Positions 27,867 through 37,441 of a stretch of DNA of 64,000 nucleotides are shown in pieces. This DNA comes from Pedobacter chinensis. Lineage in GTDB: Bacteria > Bacteroidota > Bacteroidia > Sphingobacteriales > Sphingobacteriaceae. The translations under genes and the position numbers were made by a program. Every line of letters begins with the position of its first letter. Position 1 is the stretch's first letter. The stretch is taken from NCBI RefSeq assembly GCF_003339865.1, contig NZ_QPKV01000002.1, positions 1 through 64,000 of the forward strand. The letters run 5' to 3'. Under the pieces are notes generated by a model that was not told where the DNA came from, made no database searches, and saw nothing but the letters and a program-made list of their open reading frames with translations.

Positions 27867-28265
27867 ATGGCTGAGTTGTCTAAATTTCAAGCTTTTATAA
27901 AATGTAAATGCCCGCGTTGCCGCCAAGGCGATATTTTTACAGGAAGTGCTTATGCTTTTAAACTGCAAAAAACCAATATTTACTGTCCGGTTTGCAATCT
28001 AAAGTTTGAACGCGAACCAGGATTTTTCTATGTGGCCATGTTTGTAAGTTATGCAATGAATGTGGCTGAGATTATTACGATAGGGGTGGCCTCTTACATT
28101 CTTGGTTTGCCACTGGTTTATGAAAATCTTTGGTATTATGTAGGACTAATTCTTTTTGGAGTGTTATTGTGTTCGCCAATAAACTACAGGTACTCGAGAG
28201 TAATTCTGCTTCATTACTTAACTCCAGGATTGCATTATATTCCTGGAAGTGGCGAAAAACGTTAA
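27867..28265 (+). CDS. DUF983 zinc-ribbon membrane protein
   Basis: The 132-residue protein starts with a zinc ribbon, CKCPRCRQGDIF (residues 13-24) and CPVCNLKFEREPGFF (39-53), followed by two membrane segments (about 52-80 and 86-108). The REPGFFYVAMFVSYA motif is typical of DUF983. Function is unknown; in alphaproteobacteria relatives sit beside cytochrome oxidase assembly genes. The upstream Crp/Fnr-like palindrome suggests regulated expression, possibly in response to oxygen or nitrogen oxides, by the neighbouring regulator. That link is inference. Confidence 0.88.
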   Translation: MAELSKFQAFIKCKCPRCRQGDIFTGSAYAFKLQKTNIYCPVCNLKFEREPGFFYVAMFVSYAMNVAEIITIGVASYILGLPLVYENLWYYVGLILFGVLLCSPINYRYSRVILLHYLTPGLHYIPGSGEKR

Positions 28266-28276
28266 CTTAAATATGA

Positions 28277-28340
28277 TGCTTAAAAGTCATTTAATATAGG
28301 AATTCTCCTTTTACGATAATGAAAGGTTGACTTTTAAGCA
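28277..28340. terminator. Perfect 13-bp inverted repeat between convergent genes
   Basis: TGCTTAAAAGTCA (28277-28289) and TGACTTTTAAGCA (28328-28340) are exact reverse complements separated by 38 bp. They lie between the stops of the DUF983 gene and the convergent lipoprotein gene. The stem is long but the loop is large and there is no T-run, so a bidirectional transcript end is a guess. Confidence 0.45.
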
Positions 28341-28348
28341 CCTTCTTC

Positions 28349-28873
28349 TTATTTTTTCATTGGGTGCTGAGCGTATTCCGATAAACCGGATACTTTGCCA
28401 TCTTTTAATTTTATATCATTAAACAAACGCACAGTATCACTTTTGCCGTCCTTTGTTGTAGAAACCTGAGTATACCAAAGGCTAACCCATTCTTCACTTT
28501 TATCTTTATTGATCACAGATTCCATATCTTCCATTTCAATTTTGAATCCACTCATTTTCGCAAATTCTGTTTGTATCTCGTTTAAAAACTGTGTTTTTGT
28601 GCCTTTGAATTTGTAACCATCCAGGTTAAACCAAACGCTATCGGTCAGAATTTTGCTCATGCCAGCCGTGTCTAAGTTTTCAAAAGCTTTAATGAGCGTC
28701 ATGGCAGTCAAAGCATTTTTGCTGTCATTATTCATTTCCCAGGCTTGTGCATTCTTAATGGTATAAGGATACTTCGTACTATCAGCTGATCCGGTGTCAG
28801 CGGTTTTCGCCTCTTTGTTTTGACAGGCTGCAAATAATAATGCGATCAGTATTAGAGATGAGAATTTTTTCAT
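28349..28873 (-). CDS. Lipoprotein with a SnoaL/NTF2-like domain
   Basis: The 174-residue protein has a lipoprotein signal (MKKFSSLILIALLFAAC, cysteine 17) and then a soluble domain of about 150 residues. TLIKAFENLDTAGMSKILTD followed by SVWFNLDGYKFKGTKTQFL and a late WVSLWYTQV strand is the pattern of SnoaL/DUF4440-like NTF2 folds. It is likely anchored to the outer membrane or inner leaflet and may bind a small ligand; no catalytic residues are clear. It is a single gene, convergent with DUF983. Confidence 0.75.
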   Translation of the reverse strand: MKKFSSLILIALLFAACQNKEAKTADTGSADSTKYPYTIKNAQAWEMNNDSKNALTAMTLIKAFENLDTAGMSKILTDSVWFNLDGYKFKGTKTQFLNEIQTEFAKMSGFKIEMEDMESVINKDKSEEWVSLWYTQVSTTKDGKSDTVRLFNDIKLKDGKVSGLSEYAQHPMKK

Positions 28874-28989
28874 AACAATTAGTTTTTGTTTTAGTTGATT
28901 AAATATAACTAAATATCTGGATATTAAACTATTGTGAATATTTTTGTTCTCTGTTTTACAGTTATTGAATTATTTTACAAGTGTTCACA

Positions 28990-29445
28990 TATAGTGTTTT
29001 AAGCGTGATGCTTAACTACCACGTCATGCTGACCTGCAGCGAAGCGGAAAGCTACGAAGTAAATTTATTTCCGCATCTTTTTTGCTAAGTGTTCATATCA
29101 TTAAGGTCCTGAAACAAGTTCAGGATGACGACCGTTCATGTATGATTTTTTAAGCGTGATGCTTAACCACCACGTCATGCTGACCTGTAGCGAAGCGGAA
29201 AGCTACGGAGTAAATTTATTTCAGCATCTTTCTTGCCCAGTGTTCATGTTATTCAGGTACTGAAATAAACGGTGCAGCCCTCTTGAATACCAATAAAAAC
29301 TTAAAAACAAATGAAAAATTCAGGATGACGACCGTTCATGTATGATTTTTTAAGCGTGATGCTTAACCACCAAGTCATGCTGACCTGTAGCGAAGCGGAA
29401 AGCTACGGAGTAAATTTATTTCAGCATCTTTCCTGTTATTTAATT
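28990..29445. repeat. Three copies of a dispersed repeat with AGCGAAGCGG core
   Basis: Copies start near 29000, 29121 and 29320. The second and third are nearly identical over about 110 bp, from CAGGATGACGACCGTTCATG to ATTTCAGCATCTTTC, and the first matches over about 80 bp. All contain AAGCGTGATGCTTAA (itself a palindrome), CATGCTGACCTG and GCGAAGCGGAAAGCTACG(G/A)AGTAAAT. Related cores occur at 50044, 56171 and 61977. The 615-bp gap between the lipoprotein and cutC contains these repeats and no gene I can support. Confidence 0.9.
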
Positions 29446-29488
29446 CTAGAAAAATGTTCAGGATGATGATATGCGCAATCAATTTATT

Positions 29489-30280
29489 TTAAATTTTCCC
29501 GATAATTTCAACCAGTTCTTTTACCTTTTCTGTAGAAGTCAATTCATATTGATACTCATCTTCAATACTGCCCATTTTGGTTTCGTTATTTCGAAATTCC
29601 ATTTTACTTGATACAAAAACCTTTGCAGAAGCGTGGAATTCAGTGGCTCCGGTATTTACTATCAGTTCTTGAATATTGCTTTTGTTTATTCCTGCCCCAG
29701 GCATTATGCTAATTCGGCTATTAGCTTGTTTGATCAGTTTAGCCAGTTTTTCTGCTCCATGAATAGCAGAGGGTGCCCCACCTGAAGAAAGAATTCTTAC
29801 CATTCCCAAAGCAATCAGATCTTCCAATGCTTTCTCCTGATCATTGCTCATATCAAAGGCCCGGTGAAAAGCTACTGGCATCGGTTTTGCAATTTCGATA
29901 ATTTCAGCACATCTTTCCAGATCTACGTTTCCATTGGCTTTAAGTATTCCTATAACTATTCCATCACAGTTTAATGATTTACAGATTTTTACATCTTCTT
30001 TCATTAACTCAAATTCTGTATCAGAATACAGAAAGTCTCCACCACGCGGACGAATAATCGGCCAGATTTCGATTGATAAATTCTTTTTTGATAATGCAAT
30101 TTGCCCATAACTTGGAGTTGTTCCTCCTTCAGCCAGATTATCACACAGTTCTACCCGTTTAGCGCCCCCATTTTGTGCTGCCAATGCAGATTCGTATGAG
30201 TTCGCACAAACTTCTAAAACACCAATTGTTAAATGATCTGAAGGAGATTTTGAATCACATGAATTTATATCACTATTCAT
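29489..30280 (-). CDS. cutC: CutC family protein
   Basis: The 263-residue protein is a TIM-barrel of the CutC family. It shows LEVCANSYESALAAQNGGAK and RVELCDNLAEGGTTPS, then PIIRPRGGDFLYSD, MPVAFHRAFDM and the late IMPGAGINKSNIQEL, all typical of CutC. Annotated as copper homeostasis in E. coli, although the enzymatic role remains uncertain and copper binding is not evident here. The start at 30280 adds about 16 residues before the conserved region; an internal start cannot be excluded. A single gene. Confidence 0.93.
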   Translation of the reverse strand: MNSDINSCDSKSPSDHLTIGVLEVCANSYESALAAQNGGAKRVELCDNLAEGGTTPSYGQIALSKKNLSIEIWPIIRPRGGDFLYSDTEFELMKEDVKICKSLNCDGIVIGILKANGNVDLERCAEIIEIAKPMPVAFHRAFDMSNDQEKALEDLIALGMVRILSSGGAPSAIHGAEKLAKLIKQANSRISIMPGAGINKSNIQELIVNTGATEFHASAKVFVSSKMEFRNNETKMGSIEDEYQYELTSTEKVKELVEIIGKI

Positions 30281-30435
30281 TAATGAAGCTTTATGAAAGT
30301 TTTTTGATTTATTATTTTTTAATTTATCACAATTAGGAGATTGAAGGATTCATTCATCCAAAACAACTCATCCTTTTGGAGATTTTAAGTACCTAGTTTA
30401 ACAGAGAGTTGATTTTATGGGATGTTTATATTCAT

Positions 30436-31470
30436 TTAATAATAGCTTTTTCCTTTTATTAAAAGATCTTGCTTTTCTGCATTGCAAACAGCATAACTAA
30501 ATCCCTGTTGAATGGCATAAGCACCATATTCTCCTTTTTTATTGATGGCCAAAAAACCGACTTGAATGTTTTTAGCCGTTTCTGGTTTCTTTTTGATAAT
30601 GCGCATAACGGCTTCTTTACAGGCGGCTTCGGGCGTGTAACCCTGGCGCATCAGTTCAACCACTAAAAAAGAGCCCACATTTCTAACTACTTCTTCTCCA
30701 ACACCAGTAGATGTTGCGCCGCCAATTTCATTGTCAACATATAGACCTGCACCGATAATTGGGCTATCACCAATTCTTCCATGTAATTTATAGGCCATTC
30801 CACTCGTTGTACATGCGCCAGAAATATTCCCCCTGGCATCAAGTGCAAGCATGCCAATAGTGTCATGATTGTATTGGTTACCAGGTAATTTTTGAGGTGC
30901 TGCTTTTTCATAAAGCTTGTTCTCAATATTCATTACGGGCTCATACTTAGCCGTTTTTAGCCACTCTTTCCAGGCTTTCTCACTTGATGGTGTTAGTAAA
31001 TTTTCTTTTTTGAATCCTTGTTCTAAGGCAAATTGTAAAGCACCATCTCCGGCAAGCATTACATGAGGTGTTTTTTCCATTACTTTTCTGGCAACAGAAA
31101 TAGGATGCTTGATATGTTCTAAAGCCAAAACAGCACCGCAGTTTCCATTTTCATCCATGATACAGGCATCAAGCGTAACTTTACCATCCCGATCAGGTAA
31201 ACCACCATAACCAACAGACTGATTTTTTTCATCGGCTTCGGGTACCCAAACGCCTTGTTCTACGGCATCTAAAGCGCTGCCACCATTAGATAAGACTTTC
31301 CAGGCATCTGCATTAGCCGCGATACCAAAATCCCATGTCGAAATGACGACAGGAAAATTTGCAACATTAGTTCGTTGTGTTGGAATTGTACTGGCCATGC
31401 TCGTTTTATCGAGCGCTAATAAACCAGCCGAAAGGGCAGAGGCTTTTATAAATTTACGGCGATTGAACAT
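30436..31470 (-). CDS. Exported glycosylasparaginase-like Ntn hydrolase
   Basis: The 344-residue protein begins with a Tat-like signal (FNRRKFIKASALSAGLLAL). It belongs to the N(4)-(beta-N-acetylglucosaminyl)-L-asparaginase/isoaspartyl peptidase family of self-cleaving Ntn hydrolases. The cleavage site and catalytic threonine are in NYNHDTIGMLALD near residue 204, followed by TTSGMAYKLHGRIGDSPI and GAGLYVDNEIGGATSTG. HDTIGM is the motif of the glycosylasparaginase branch, so the likely reaction is cutting GlcNAc-Asn bonds in the periplasm. Tat genes were not seen here. Confidence 0.92.
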   Translation of the reverse strand: MFNRRKFIKASALSAGLLALDKTSMASTIPTQRTNVANFPVVISTWDFGIAANADAWKVLSNGGSALDAVEQGVWVPEADEKNQSVGYGGLPDRDGKVTLDACIMDENGNCGAVLALEHIKHPISVARKVMEKTPHVMLAGDGALQFALEQGFKKENLLTPSSEKAWKEWLKTAKYEPVMNIENKLYEKAAPQKLPGNQYNHDTIGMLALDARGNISGACTTSGMAYKLHGRIGDSPIIGAGLYVDNEIGGATSTGVGEEVVRNVGSFLVVELMRQGYTPEAACKEAVMRIIKKKPETAKNIQVGFLAINKKGEYGAYAIQQGFSYAVCNAEKQDLLIKGKSYY

Positions 31471-31531
31471 CTATAGTTATTGTTGAATGGGTTGTTTGTT
31501 AGAATTTAGTTTTAATGGAAATTGAAAAATG

Positions 31532-32335
31532 CTAACTGATACTGAACTGGTCTGCATCTTTTAAGAATGGGAATTGTCGCCTTATTTTAACCAGTTCCTC
31601 GTAATTAATGCTAAACGTATATAAATCTTCATCTTCAGGCTTGTAATAAACAGTGCTTCCATAAGGATCAATACACATGGAATGACCACTGTGATAAACC
31701 TGATTACCATCATGCCCCACACGGTTTACTGCAATTACATAACTTTGATTTTCGATAGCGCGGGCAGGGATTAAAGCTTTCCAATGGCCTGATCGTTTAT
31801 CTGGCCAGCTAGCTACCAAAAGGAGAATATCATACTCTTCATTTACATTACGTAACCAAACCGGGAAACGTAAATCATAACAAACAGCCAATCGAATTTT
31901 CCAGCCTTTTAGTTCAACAATCAACTTATCATGGCCAGCACTAAAATTTTTATCCTCTTCTCCTAAGCCAAATAAATGGCGTTTATCATAATGTTTATGC
32001 TCACCATTTGGTTCCATCCAGATCAAGCGATTATAATAATTTCCATTTTCTTTGATAATTAAACTTCCTGTTATTACGCAGTTGTATTGATATGCCATTT
32101 TTTGCATCCACTGCATGGTAAAACCACCCATTTCTTCAGCCAAAGCTTCCGAATTCATACTAAAACCACTATTAAACATTTCAGGTAAAATGATCAAATC
32201 AGTTTTTTCTCTAACTCCCATTGATAACCTGAGCGCTAGGTTTATGAGGTTTTTCTCTATGTTTTCCCAGAAAAGATAAGCCTGAAACACAGTGACTTTC
32301 AGGTTTTCCATTTGGGTATAAACAGGTGTTTCCAT
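31532..32335 (-). CDS. Omega-amidase (YafV/NIT2-type nitrilase superfamily)
   Basis: The carbon-nitrogen hydrolase shows the catalytic triad: glutamate in LIILPEMFNSGFS, lysine in HYDKRHLFGLGEE and cysteine in RLAVCYDLRFPVW. Those contexts match YafV/NIT2, which hydrolyse the omega-amide of alpha-ketoglutaramate or ketosuccinamate. The start is uncertain: the ATG at 32335 gives 267 residues, one at 32311 gives 259 (MENLKVTVFQAY). It follows the methionine-type aminotransferase by 21 nt, the gene pairing expected for transamination with glutamine followed by deamidation. Confidence 0.9.
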   Translation of the reverse strand: METPVYTQMENLKVTVFQAYLFWENIEKNLINLALRLSMGVREKTDLIILPEMFNSGFSMNSEALAEEMGGFTMQWMQKMAYQYNCVITGSLIIKENGNYYNRLIWMEPNGEHKHYDKRHLFGLGEEDKNFSAGHDKLIVELKGWKIRLAVCYDLRFPVWLRNVNEEYDILLLVASWPDKRSGHWKALIPARAIENQSYVIAVNRVGHDGNQVYHSGHSMCIDPYGSTVYYKPEDEDLYTFSINYEELVKIRRQFPFLKDADQFSIS

Positions 32336-32356
32336 ATGTTTAGTTTTACGGGATGA

Positions 32357-33502
32357 TTAAACATTCTTTAATTTTTCTGCAGCTAATGCAAGTGTTGAAT
32401 TTTCTTTGGCAAAGCAGAATCTGATAATTTTATGATCTGTTGCTTTTTGGTAGAATGCCGAAACAGGGATGGTGGCAACTCCAAAATCTTTGATCAGTCT
32501 CATACTGAAATCCACATCCTTTTCATCGCTAATTTTGCTATAACCTGCACATTGAAAATAAGAGCCATTACAGGGTAATAGGTCAAAGCGACTTTCAGCC
32601 ATCAGCCTTCTGAAATAATCGCGTTTCTCCTGGAAGAAAGTCGCGATTCCATTATAATGGCCTGGTTCTTTAATGTAATCGGCAATGGCTTGTTGCATTG
32701 GACTATTAACGCTGAAAACATTAAATTGGTGTACTTTTCTAAATTCTTTAGTTAGTTTATCAGGTGCGAGGCAATAGCCTAATTTCCAGCCTGTGGCATG
32801 TAAAAGTTTACCAAATGAGGCTACAATGAAGCTTCTTTCCCTTAATTCAGGAAAAAGCATTACACTTTGATGTTGGTGGTCATCATAAATCAGGTGTTCA
32901 TAAACTTCATCGCTTAGAATTAAAATGTCGGTTCCGTTAATCAACTTGATCAACGATTTCATATCCTCTTTTGATAAGATGCTTCCAGTCGGATTCTGTG
33001 GAGAATTCAAAATAATCATTCTCGTATTTGCCGTGAAAAGCTTTTTTACCATGTCCCAATCTATAGCATACTGAGGTGGCGCCAGTTCGTATGTTTTTAC
33101 CAGTCCACCTAAAAGCTTAACAGTTGGTGCATAACTATCATAAGCCGGTTCAAAAATAATAACCTCGTCACCAGGATTAATAATGGCAGTTAATGCCGTA
33201 AAAATAGCTTGAGTTCCACCAGCGGTAACGGTAATTTCAGTGTCGGCATTATATTTTACATGATATAGTTTTTCAACTTTTTCAGCAACGGTTTCTTTTA
33301 GAAAAATGTTGCCAGGCATAGGTGCATATTGGTTAAAACCGTCTTTCATGGCTTTATTTACCAATTCAACAAGTTTCGGATCGCAAGGATAATCAGGGAA
33401 ACCCTGCGATAAATTAATAGCATTATATTCGGCTGCAATTTTAGACATTACCGAGAAAATGGTAGTGCTTACGCCTGGAAGTTTAGATTGTAGATTCAAC
33501 AT
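32357..33502 (-). CDS. PLP-dependent methionine/glutamine-type aminotransferase
   Basis: The ATG at 33502 (MLNLQSKLPG) is chosen; the longer frame adds a hydrophobic stretch foreign to the family. The 381-residue class-I aminotransferase has NLSQGFPDYPCDP, NSPQNPTGSILS, LILSDEVYEHLIYD and the PLP-lysine segment FGKLLHATGWKLGY. This is the YbdL/KATIII subgroup, known to transaminate methionine and related keto acids using glutamine. The omega-amidase gene directly downstream would remove the ketoglutaramate produced. The metabolic role, probably methionine salvage, is inferred. Confidence 0.92.
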   Translation of the reverse strand: MLNLQSKLPGVSTTIFSVMSKIAAEYNAINLSQGFPDYPCDPKLVELVNKAMKDGFNQYAPMPGNIFLKETVAEKVEKLYHVKYNADTEITVTAGGTQAIFTALTAIINPGDEVIIFEPAYDSYAPTVKLLGGLVKTYELAPPQYAIDWDMVKKLFTANTRMIILNSPQNPTGSILSKEDMKSLIKLINGTDILILSDEVYEHLIYDDHQHQSVMLFPELRERSFIVASFGKLLHATGWKLGYCLAPDKLTKEFRKVHQFNVFSVNSPMQQAIADYIKEPGHYNGIATFFQEKRDYFRRLMAESRFDLLPCNGSYFQCAGYSKISDEKDVDFSMRLIKDFGVATIPVSAFYQKATDHKIIRFCFAKENSTLALAAEKLKNV

Positions 33503-33691
33503 GTTATAAGCGAAAATAGGAAAAAAAAGCTTAAAGAATAAAAGCAAAGCATTTAAGGTTTTTCAGCTGATGGATCAATACCTTAAAAATTTAATAACTT
33601 CCTGTATCATTTCAATTATATTTAAGCGTTATCTATAATTAATCCAAATAAAACTTTTTCTTTGCAATTAAACATTAAAATTTCTTCAATT

Positions 33692-35224
33692 ATGAAATTT
33701 AAACACATAGTTGCCATTGGTTTACTGATTATTGTGGGCTCTGGATTTGTAAAGCCAAAAAAAACAATGCAGGTTTTTGTTGCCAATTATGAAAATGTAT
33801 TGGGAACTTCATTGGAAATGAAATTTAAGGCAGAAAATCAAGCTGATGCAGACATTGCCGAACTAAATGCTTTAAATGAAATTGATCGGCTTGATGATAT
33901 TTTAAGCGCTTATAAAAACTCTTCTGAATTTACGCGATGGATGAAAAATGGTCAGCAAACTACCAAGATCTCTGCTGAGTTGTTTGAAGTACTTCAACAA
34001 TTTGAACATTATAAAGAATTGACCAACGGAGCTTTAGATGCATCAGCTGAAGTGATTAATCGAGTTTGGAAAAAAGCCGCAGCTGAAAATAGTTTGCCAT
34101 CAGCTGCCGAATTAAAAACTGCATTAAGTGCCGTAAAACAAAAGCATTATATCTTAGATGAGAAAAATTCAACGGTAACGCGTTTGGATGATGCGCCACT
34201 TGCTTTAAATTCTTTTGCAAAAAGTTACATTATCAATAAAGCGGCAGAGAAGGCCATTCATACAGCAGGTATTGAAAATGTAGTTGTTAATATTGGAGGT
34301 GATATCGTAATAAAAGGAGGAGGAACCGAAATAATTGAAATTGCAAATCCCAAGGCTGACGCAGAAAATGAGACAGCTTTATCGACGATAAAAGTATCAA
34401 ACAAGGCTGTTGCAACCAGTGGAAATTATCGCAGAGGTTATCATGTAAATGGAAAATGGTATTCTCACATTGTTGATCCACGCACTGGAAAACCTGTTTC
34501 TGAAATCATCAGTGCTACTGTAATTACTCCAAATGCAAGTGAAGCAGGGGCTTTAGCAACATCTTTCAATGTGCTTTCTGTCGTTGAAATAGAAAAAATC
34601 GCGGCATCGAGAAATGATATAGCATATATGTTGGTTACAAAAGATGGTGCTGAAATTAAAAACCAGGCATGGACAAAATATGAAGTTGAAATAATTAAAC
34701 CTGCAATCGCTTCCCTTAGTAAAACCAAAGCCGATAAACTTTGGGACACAAAAATGGAGTTGATTGTAAATTTAGAACTAGCGAATATAGAATCAACAGA
34801 TGGAAGGCGTGTTCGTCGTCCTTTTGTAGCGGTTTGGGTAGAAGATGACACGAAAAAGCCCGTGCGCAACCTTGCCATTTGGTACAATAAACCTCGCTGG
34901 CTTCCTGATTTAAAATCGTGGAATCGTTCTAACGGAGAAGAGTTTCAAAAAGGAGAAGACAGCAAATTGAGTTCTACAAGTTCCGCAACGCGTGGTCCTG
35001 GAAAATACAGCCTGGTTTGGAATGGTAAAGATGATGAAGGGAAATTGGTTAAAGAAGGAAATTATACCGTTTTTATTGAGGTTGCGCGTGAACACGGAAC
35101 TTATCAGATTCTTTCACAATCCATGAAATTTACCGGCACGGCTAAAAAAATAGAATTTAAACCAAATACAGAATTATCATCAGCATCACTTGACTACAGA
35201 AAAATCACAACCGCAAAAAAATAA
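33692..35224 (+). CDS. apbE: FAD:protein FMN transferase with C-terminal DUF2271 domain
   Basis: The ATG at 33692 gives a signal-like N-terminus (MKFKHIVAIGLLIIVGSGF). Residues about 35-330 are an ApbE domain: LGTSLEMKFKA, LNSFAKSYIINKA, VVNIGGDIVIKG, and HIVDPRTGKPVSE with EAGALATSFNVL. ApbE moves FMN from FAD to threonines of redox proteins outside the cytoplasm. Residues about 360-500 match DUF2271 (ELANIESTDGRRVRRPFVAVW, then WNGKDDEGKLVKEGNYTV), a domain often found with ApbE and PepSY proteins. The 510-residue fusion overlaps the next gene by 35 nt. Confidence 0.9.
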   Translation: MKFKHIVAIGLLIIVGSGFVKPKKTMQVFVANYENVLGTSLEMKFKAENQADADIAELNALNEIDRLDDILSAYKNSSEFTRWMKNGQQTTKISAELFEVLQQFEHYKELTNGALDASAEVINRVWKKAAAENSLPSAAELKTALSAVKQKHYILDEKNSTVTRLDDAPLALNSFAKSYIINKAAEKAIHTAGIENVVVNIGGDIVIKGGGTEIIEIANPKADAENETALSTIKVSNKAVATSGNYRRGYHVNGKWYSHIVDPRTGKPVSEIISATVITPNASEAGALATSFNVLSVVEIEKIAASRNDIAYMLVTKDGAEIKNQAWTKYEVEIIKPAIASLSKTKADKLWDTKMELIVNLELANIESTDGRRVRRPFVAVWVEDDTKKPVRNLAIWYNKPRWLPDLKSWNRSNGEEFQKGEDSKLSSTSSATRGPGKYSLVWNGKDDEGKLVKEGNYTVFIEVAREHGTYQILSQSMKFTGTAKKIEFKPNTELSSASLDYRKITTAKK

Positions 35225-35879
35225 TGTCATAACTGCGCCAGCAGGTCTGGGCAGAAAGGTCTTAAAAAATGATAAAGGAAAGGGAAGAGGTAAAAAACGT
35301 TTTGCCGCTTTATCGCGCTGGTTGCACATTTATTTATCGATGGTCAGTTTTACTATCCTGCTTTTTTTTGCGGTTTCTGGACTAACTTTAAATCATGCAG
35401 ATTGGTTTACTTCGGGAAAAGAAGTTGTGACCAAAGATTCTGGAAATGTGAATTTAAGTTGGGTTAATCAATCAGATACGGCTAAAATTAATAAACTTCA
35501 GCTGGTTGAATACTTTCGAAACAAACATGAGGTTAAAGGTGCAGTGAGTGATTTTAGAATTGATGACAATGAATGCAGTATAACTTTTAATGGTCCTGGT
35601 TATATCGCTGATTCTTTCATTGATCGTGAAACAGGAAAGTATGAGTTAACCGTTACCCGGTTTGGCTTTATTGCCGTGATCAATGATTTGCATAAAGGAA
35701 GAGATTCGGGCAAAGCATGGTCGTGGATTATTGATATTTCGGCGGTATTAATGACTTTGGTTTCTATTTCTGGAATTGTACTGATCTGTTTTATAAAAAA
35801 GAAAAGATTGAGCGGATTTATTATTGCTGCCGTAGGAACCATAGCTTGCTATTTGATTTATAAGCTGTTTGTGCCGTAA
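35190..35879 (+). CDS. PepSY-associated membrane protein
   Basis: The 229-residue protein has a basic N-terminus, a first helix after FAALSRWLHIYLSMVSFTIL (about 43-68), a periplasmic PepSY-like region (residues 70-175, with FRIDDNECSITFNGPGY), and two helices at about 180-200 and 207-226. RWLHIYLSM and NDLHKGRDSGKAWSWIID are hallmarks of PepSY-associated TM proteins, whose histidines may bind heme. The start is a TTG at 35190 inside the apbE end, suggesting translational coupling; no ATG occurs before the first helix. Joint action with ApbE/DUF2271 in flavin or electron transfer is inferred. Confidence 0.82.
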   Translation: MTTEKSQPQKNNVITAPAGLGRKVLKNDKGKGRGKKRFAALSRWLHIYLSMVSFTILLFFAVSGLTLNHADWFTSGKEVVTKDSGNVNLSWVNQSDTAKINKLQLVEYFRNKHEVKGAVSDFRIDDNECSITFNGPGYIADSFIDRETGKYELTVTRFGFIAVINDLHKGRDSGKAWSWIIDISAVLMTLVSISGIVLICFIKKKRLSGFIIAAVGTIACYLIYKLFVP

Positions 35880-36049
35880 TTTGAATTTAAAGAACAGGTC
35901 TTCGATTACGCTCAGATTGATAGAGATTATACAGAACTTAATGACATTGCATTTCTATGCTTAGTCTTTTGCTTTTGTCGTCATTTCACGCGAGTGGAAA
36001 CCTTAAAGCTTTAGTTATTGAAAAAAATGCATTAAGATTCCCAACTAAT

Positions 36050-37276
36050 TTAATGTCCGGCAACTGCTGCATCCGCAGAGGCCTCAATTTCAGCTGTTAT
36101 AAACTTTCTTCCTATGAGAAGACAGATTAACGCAATAAAGGCCGCAACCGTCATTACCAAAGGCATTGGAACCACTGAATGTTCGCCTGATAAACTTACC
36201 ATAACTGATGCTAAAGCACCTAATCCCATTTGTAAGGCGCCCATTAAAGCTGATGCACTTCCTGCGTTTTTGCTAAATGGAGCTAATGATAGAGCTGCTG
36301 CATTTGGGTTGATAAATCCTAAACAGCCCAAAAATAATGCGATGAATCCAATCGTGGCATATACATTTAACCAGTTGTTTAAAGCAAAAATTAAAAATAC
36401 CAGGCTGAACATACATTGGGCAAGAAGTGCCCATGTTACTATATTTTTACTACTGAACCATTTTAAAATCAAACTGTTTATCTGACTACAACCTATAAAA
36501 GAAACAGATAACAATGCAAAGATCCAGCCGTAGCCAGTTTTACTTATTTGGTAAATATTCATGAATATGGTTGGCGAAGATGACACATAAGCAAATAAGC
36601 CAGAAAACGTGATTGAACTGATTAAGGCATAAGTATAAAATTGCGGTTCTTTTAAAACGTTTATAAAACTAGTTATAATGGGTTTCGGCTTAAGTGAATA
36701 GTTCGGATCGGGTTTATAACTTTCTGGTAATTTAAAGATGGTGGCCAATAGGATCAATATCGCCATCAATCCCAAAAATACAAACACATATTTCCAACCC
36801 AAAATCGAAATTAAATAGCCACCTGCAGTAGGGGCAAGCATTGGCGAAACCGCAATAACAAGCATTAATGATGCAAATACCTTTGGACTTTCTTCTACTG
36901 TGAATAAATCGCGAACCATTGCTACAGAAGCAACTGCAGTTGCACAACTTCCAATGGCTTGTATAAATCGAAGAACAATTAATTGATTAACATCAGTAAC
37001 GGCTAAGCACAAAAATGAAGATATGATATACAGTACCAAACCGAAATATAATGGTTTTTTACGTCCGAATTTATCCAATAATGGTCCATATAATAATTGT
37101 CCAGCGGAAATTCCGATAAAGAAACTGGATAAAGATAAGGCTACAGTAGATTCGGTGCTTTTTAAGTCTTTGGCAATATCAACAAAGCCAGGTAAATACA
37201 TATCAATAGAAAACGGACCAAGGGCTGCCAATGAACCCAAAATTAAGATGAGATAAAAGTGTTGTTTGTTAGCCAT
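36050..37276 (-). CDS. Bcr/CflA-family multidrug efflux MFS transporter
   Basis: The 408-residue protein has twelve hydrophobic segments. The early part reads LGPFSIDMYLPGFVDIAKDL, the hallmark of the Bcr/CflA drug-resistance branch, and GPLLDKFGRKKPLYFGL is MFS motif A. LVMTVAAFIALICLLIG and a short basic tail end the protein. It should export drugs or metabolites by proton antiport; family members include bicyclomycin, chloramphenicol and sulfathiazole exporters, but the substrate here is unknown. It is a single gene, with a divergent queuosine-precursor transporter 165 bp upstream. Confidence 0.92.
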   Translation of the reverse strand: MANKQHFYLILILGSLAALGPFSIDMYLPGFVDIAKDLKSTESTVALSLSSFFIGISAGQLLYGPLLDKFGRKKPLYFGLVLYIISSFLCLAVTDVNQLIVLRFIQAIGSCATAVASVAMVRDLFTVEESPKVFASLMLVIAVSPMLAPTAGGYLISILGWKYVFVFLGLMAILILLATIFKLPESYKPDPNYSLKPKPIITSFINVLKEPQFYTYALISSITFSGLFAYVSSSPTIFMNIYQISKTGYGWIFALLSVSFIGCSQINSLILKWFSSKNIVTWALLAQCMFSLVFLIFALNNWLNVYATIGFIALFLGCLGFINPNAAALSLAPFSKNAGSASALMGALQMGLGALASVMVSLSGEHSVVPMPLVMTVAAFIALICLLIGRKFITAEIEASADAAVAGH

Positions 37277-37441
37277 GGAAATTTCCGTTTTTTTAGCAGC
37301 TGCAAAGATTGGGAGATTTAAGTTCTTAAACTATTTTTAAAATGGACTGATTGTAAAATATAAAGGTCTGTTAACAAATTAATTTAGAATTTTATGCTCA
37401 ACCTGCATTTCTGAAACTATTTATTTCTAGATTTATGCATT

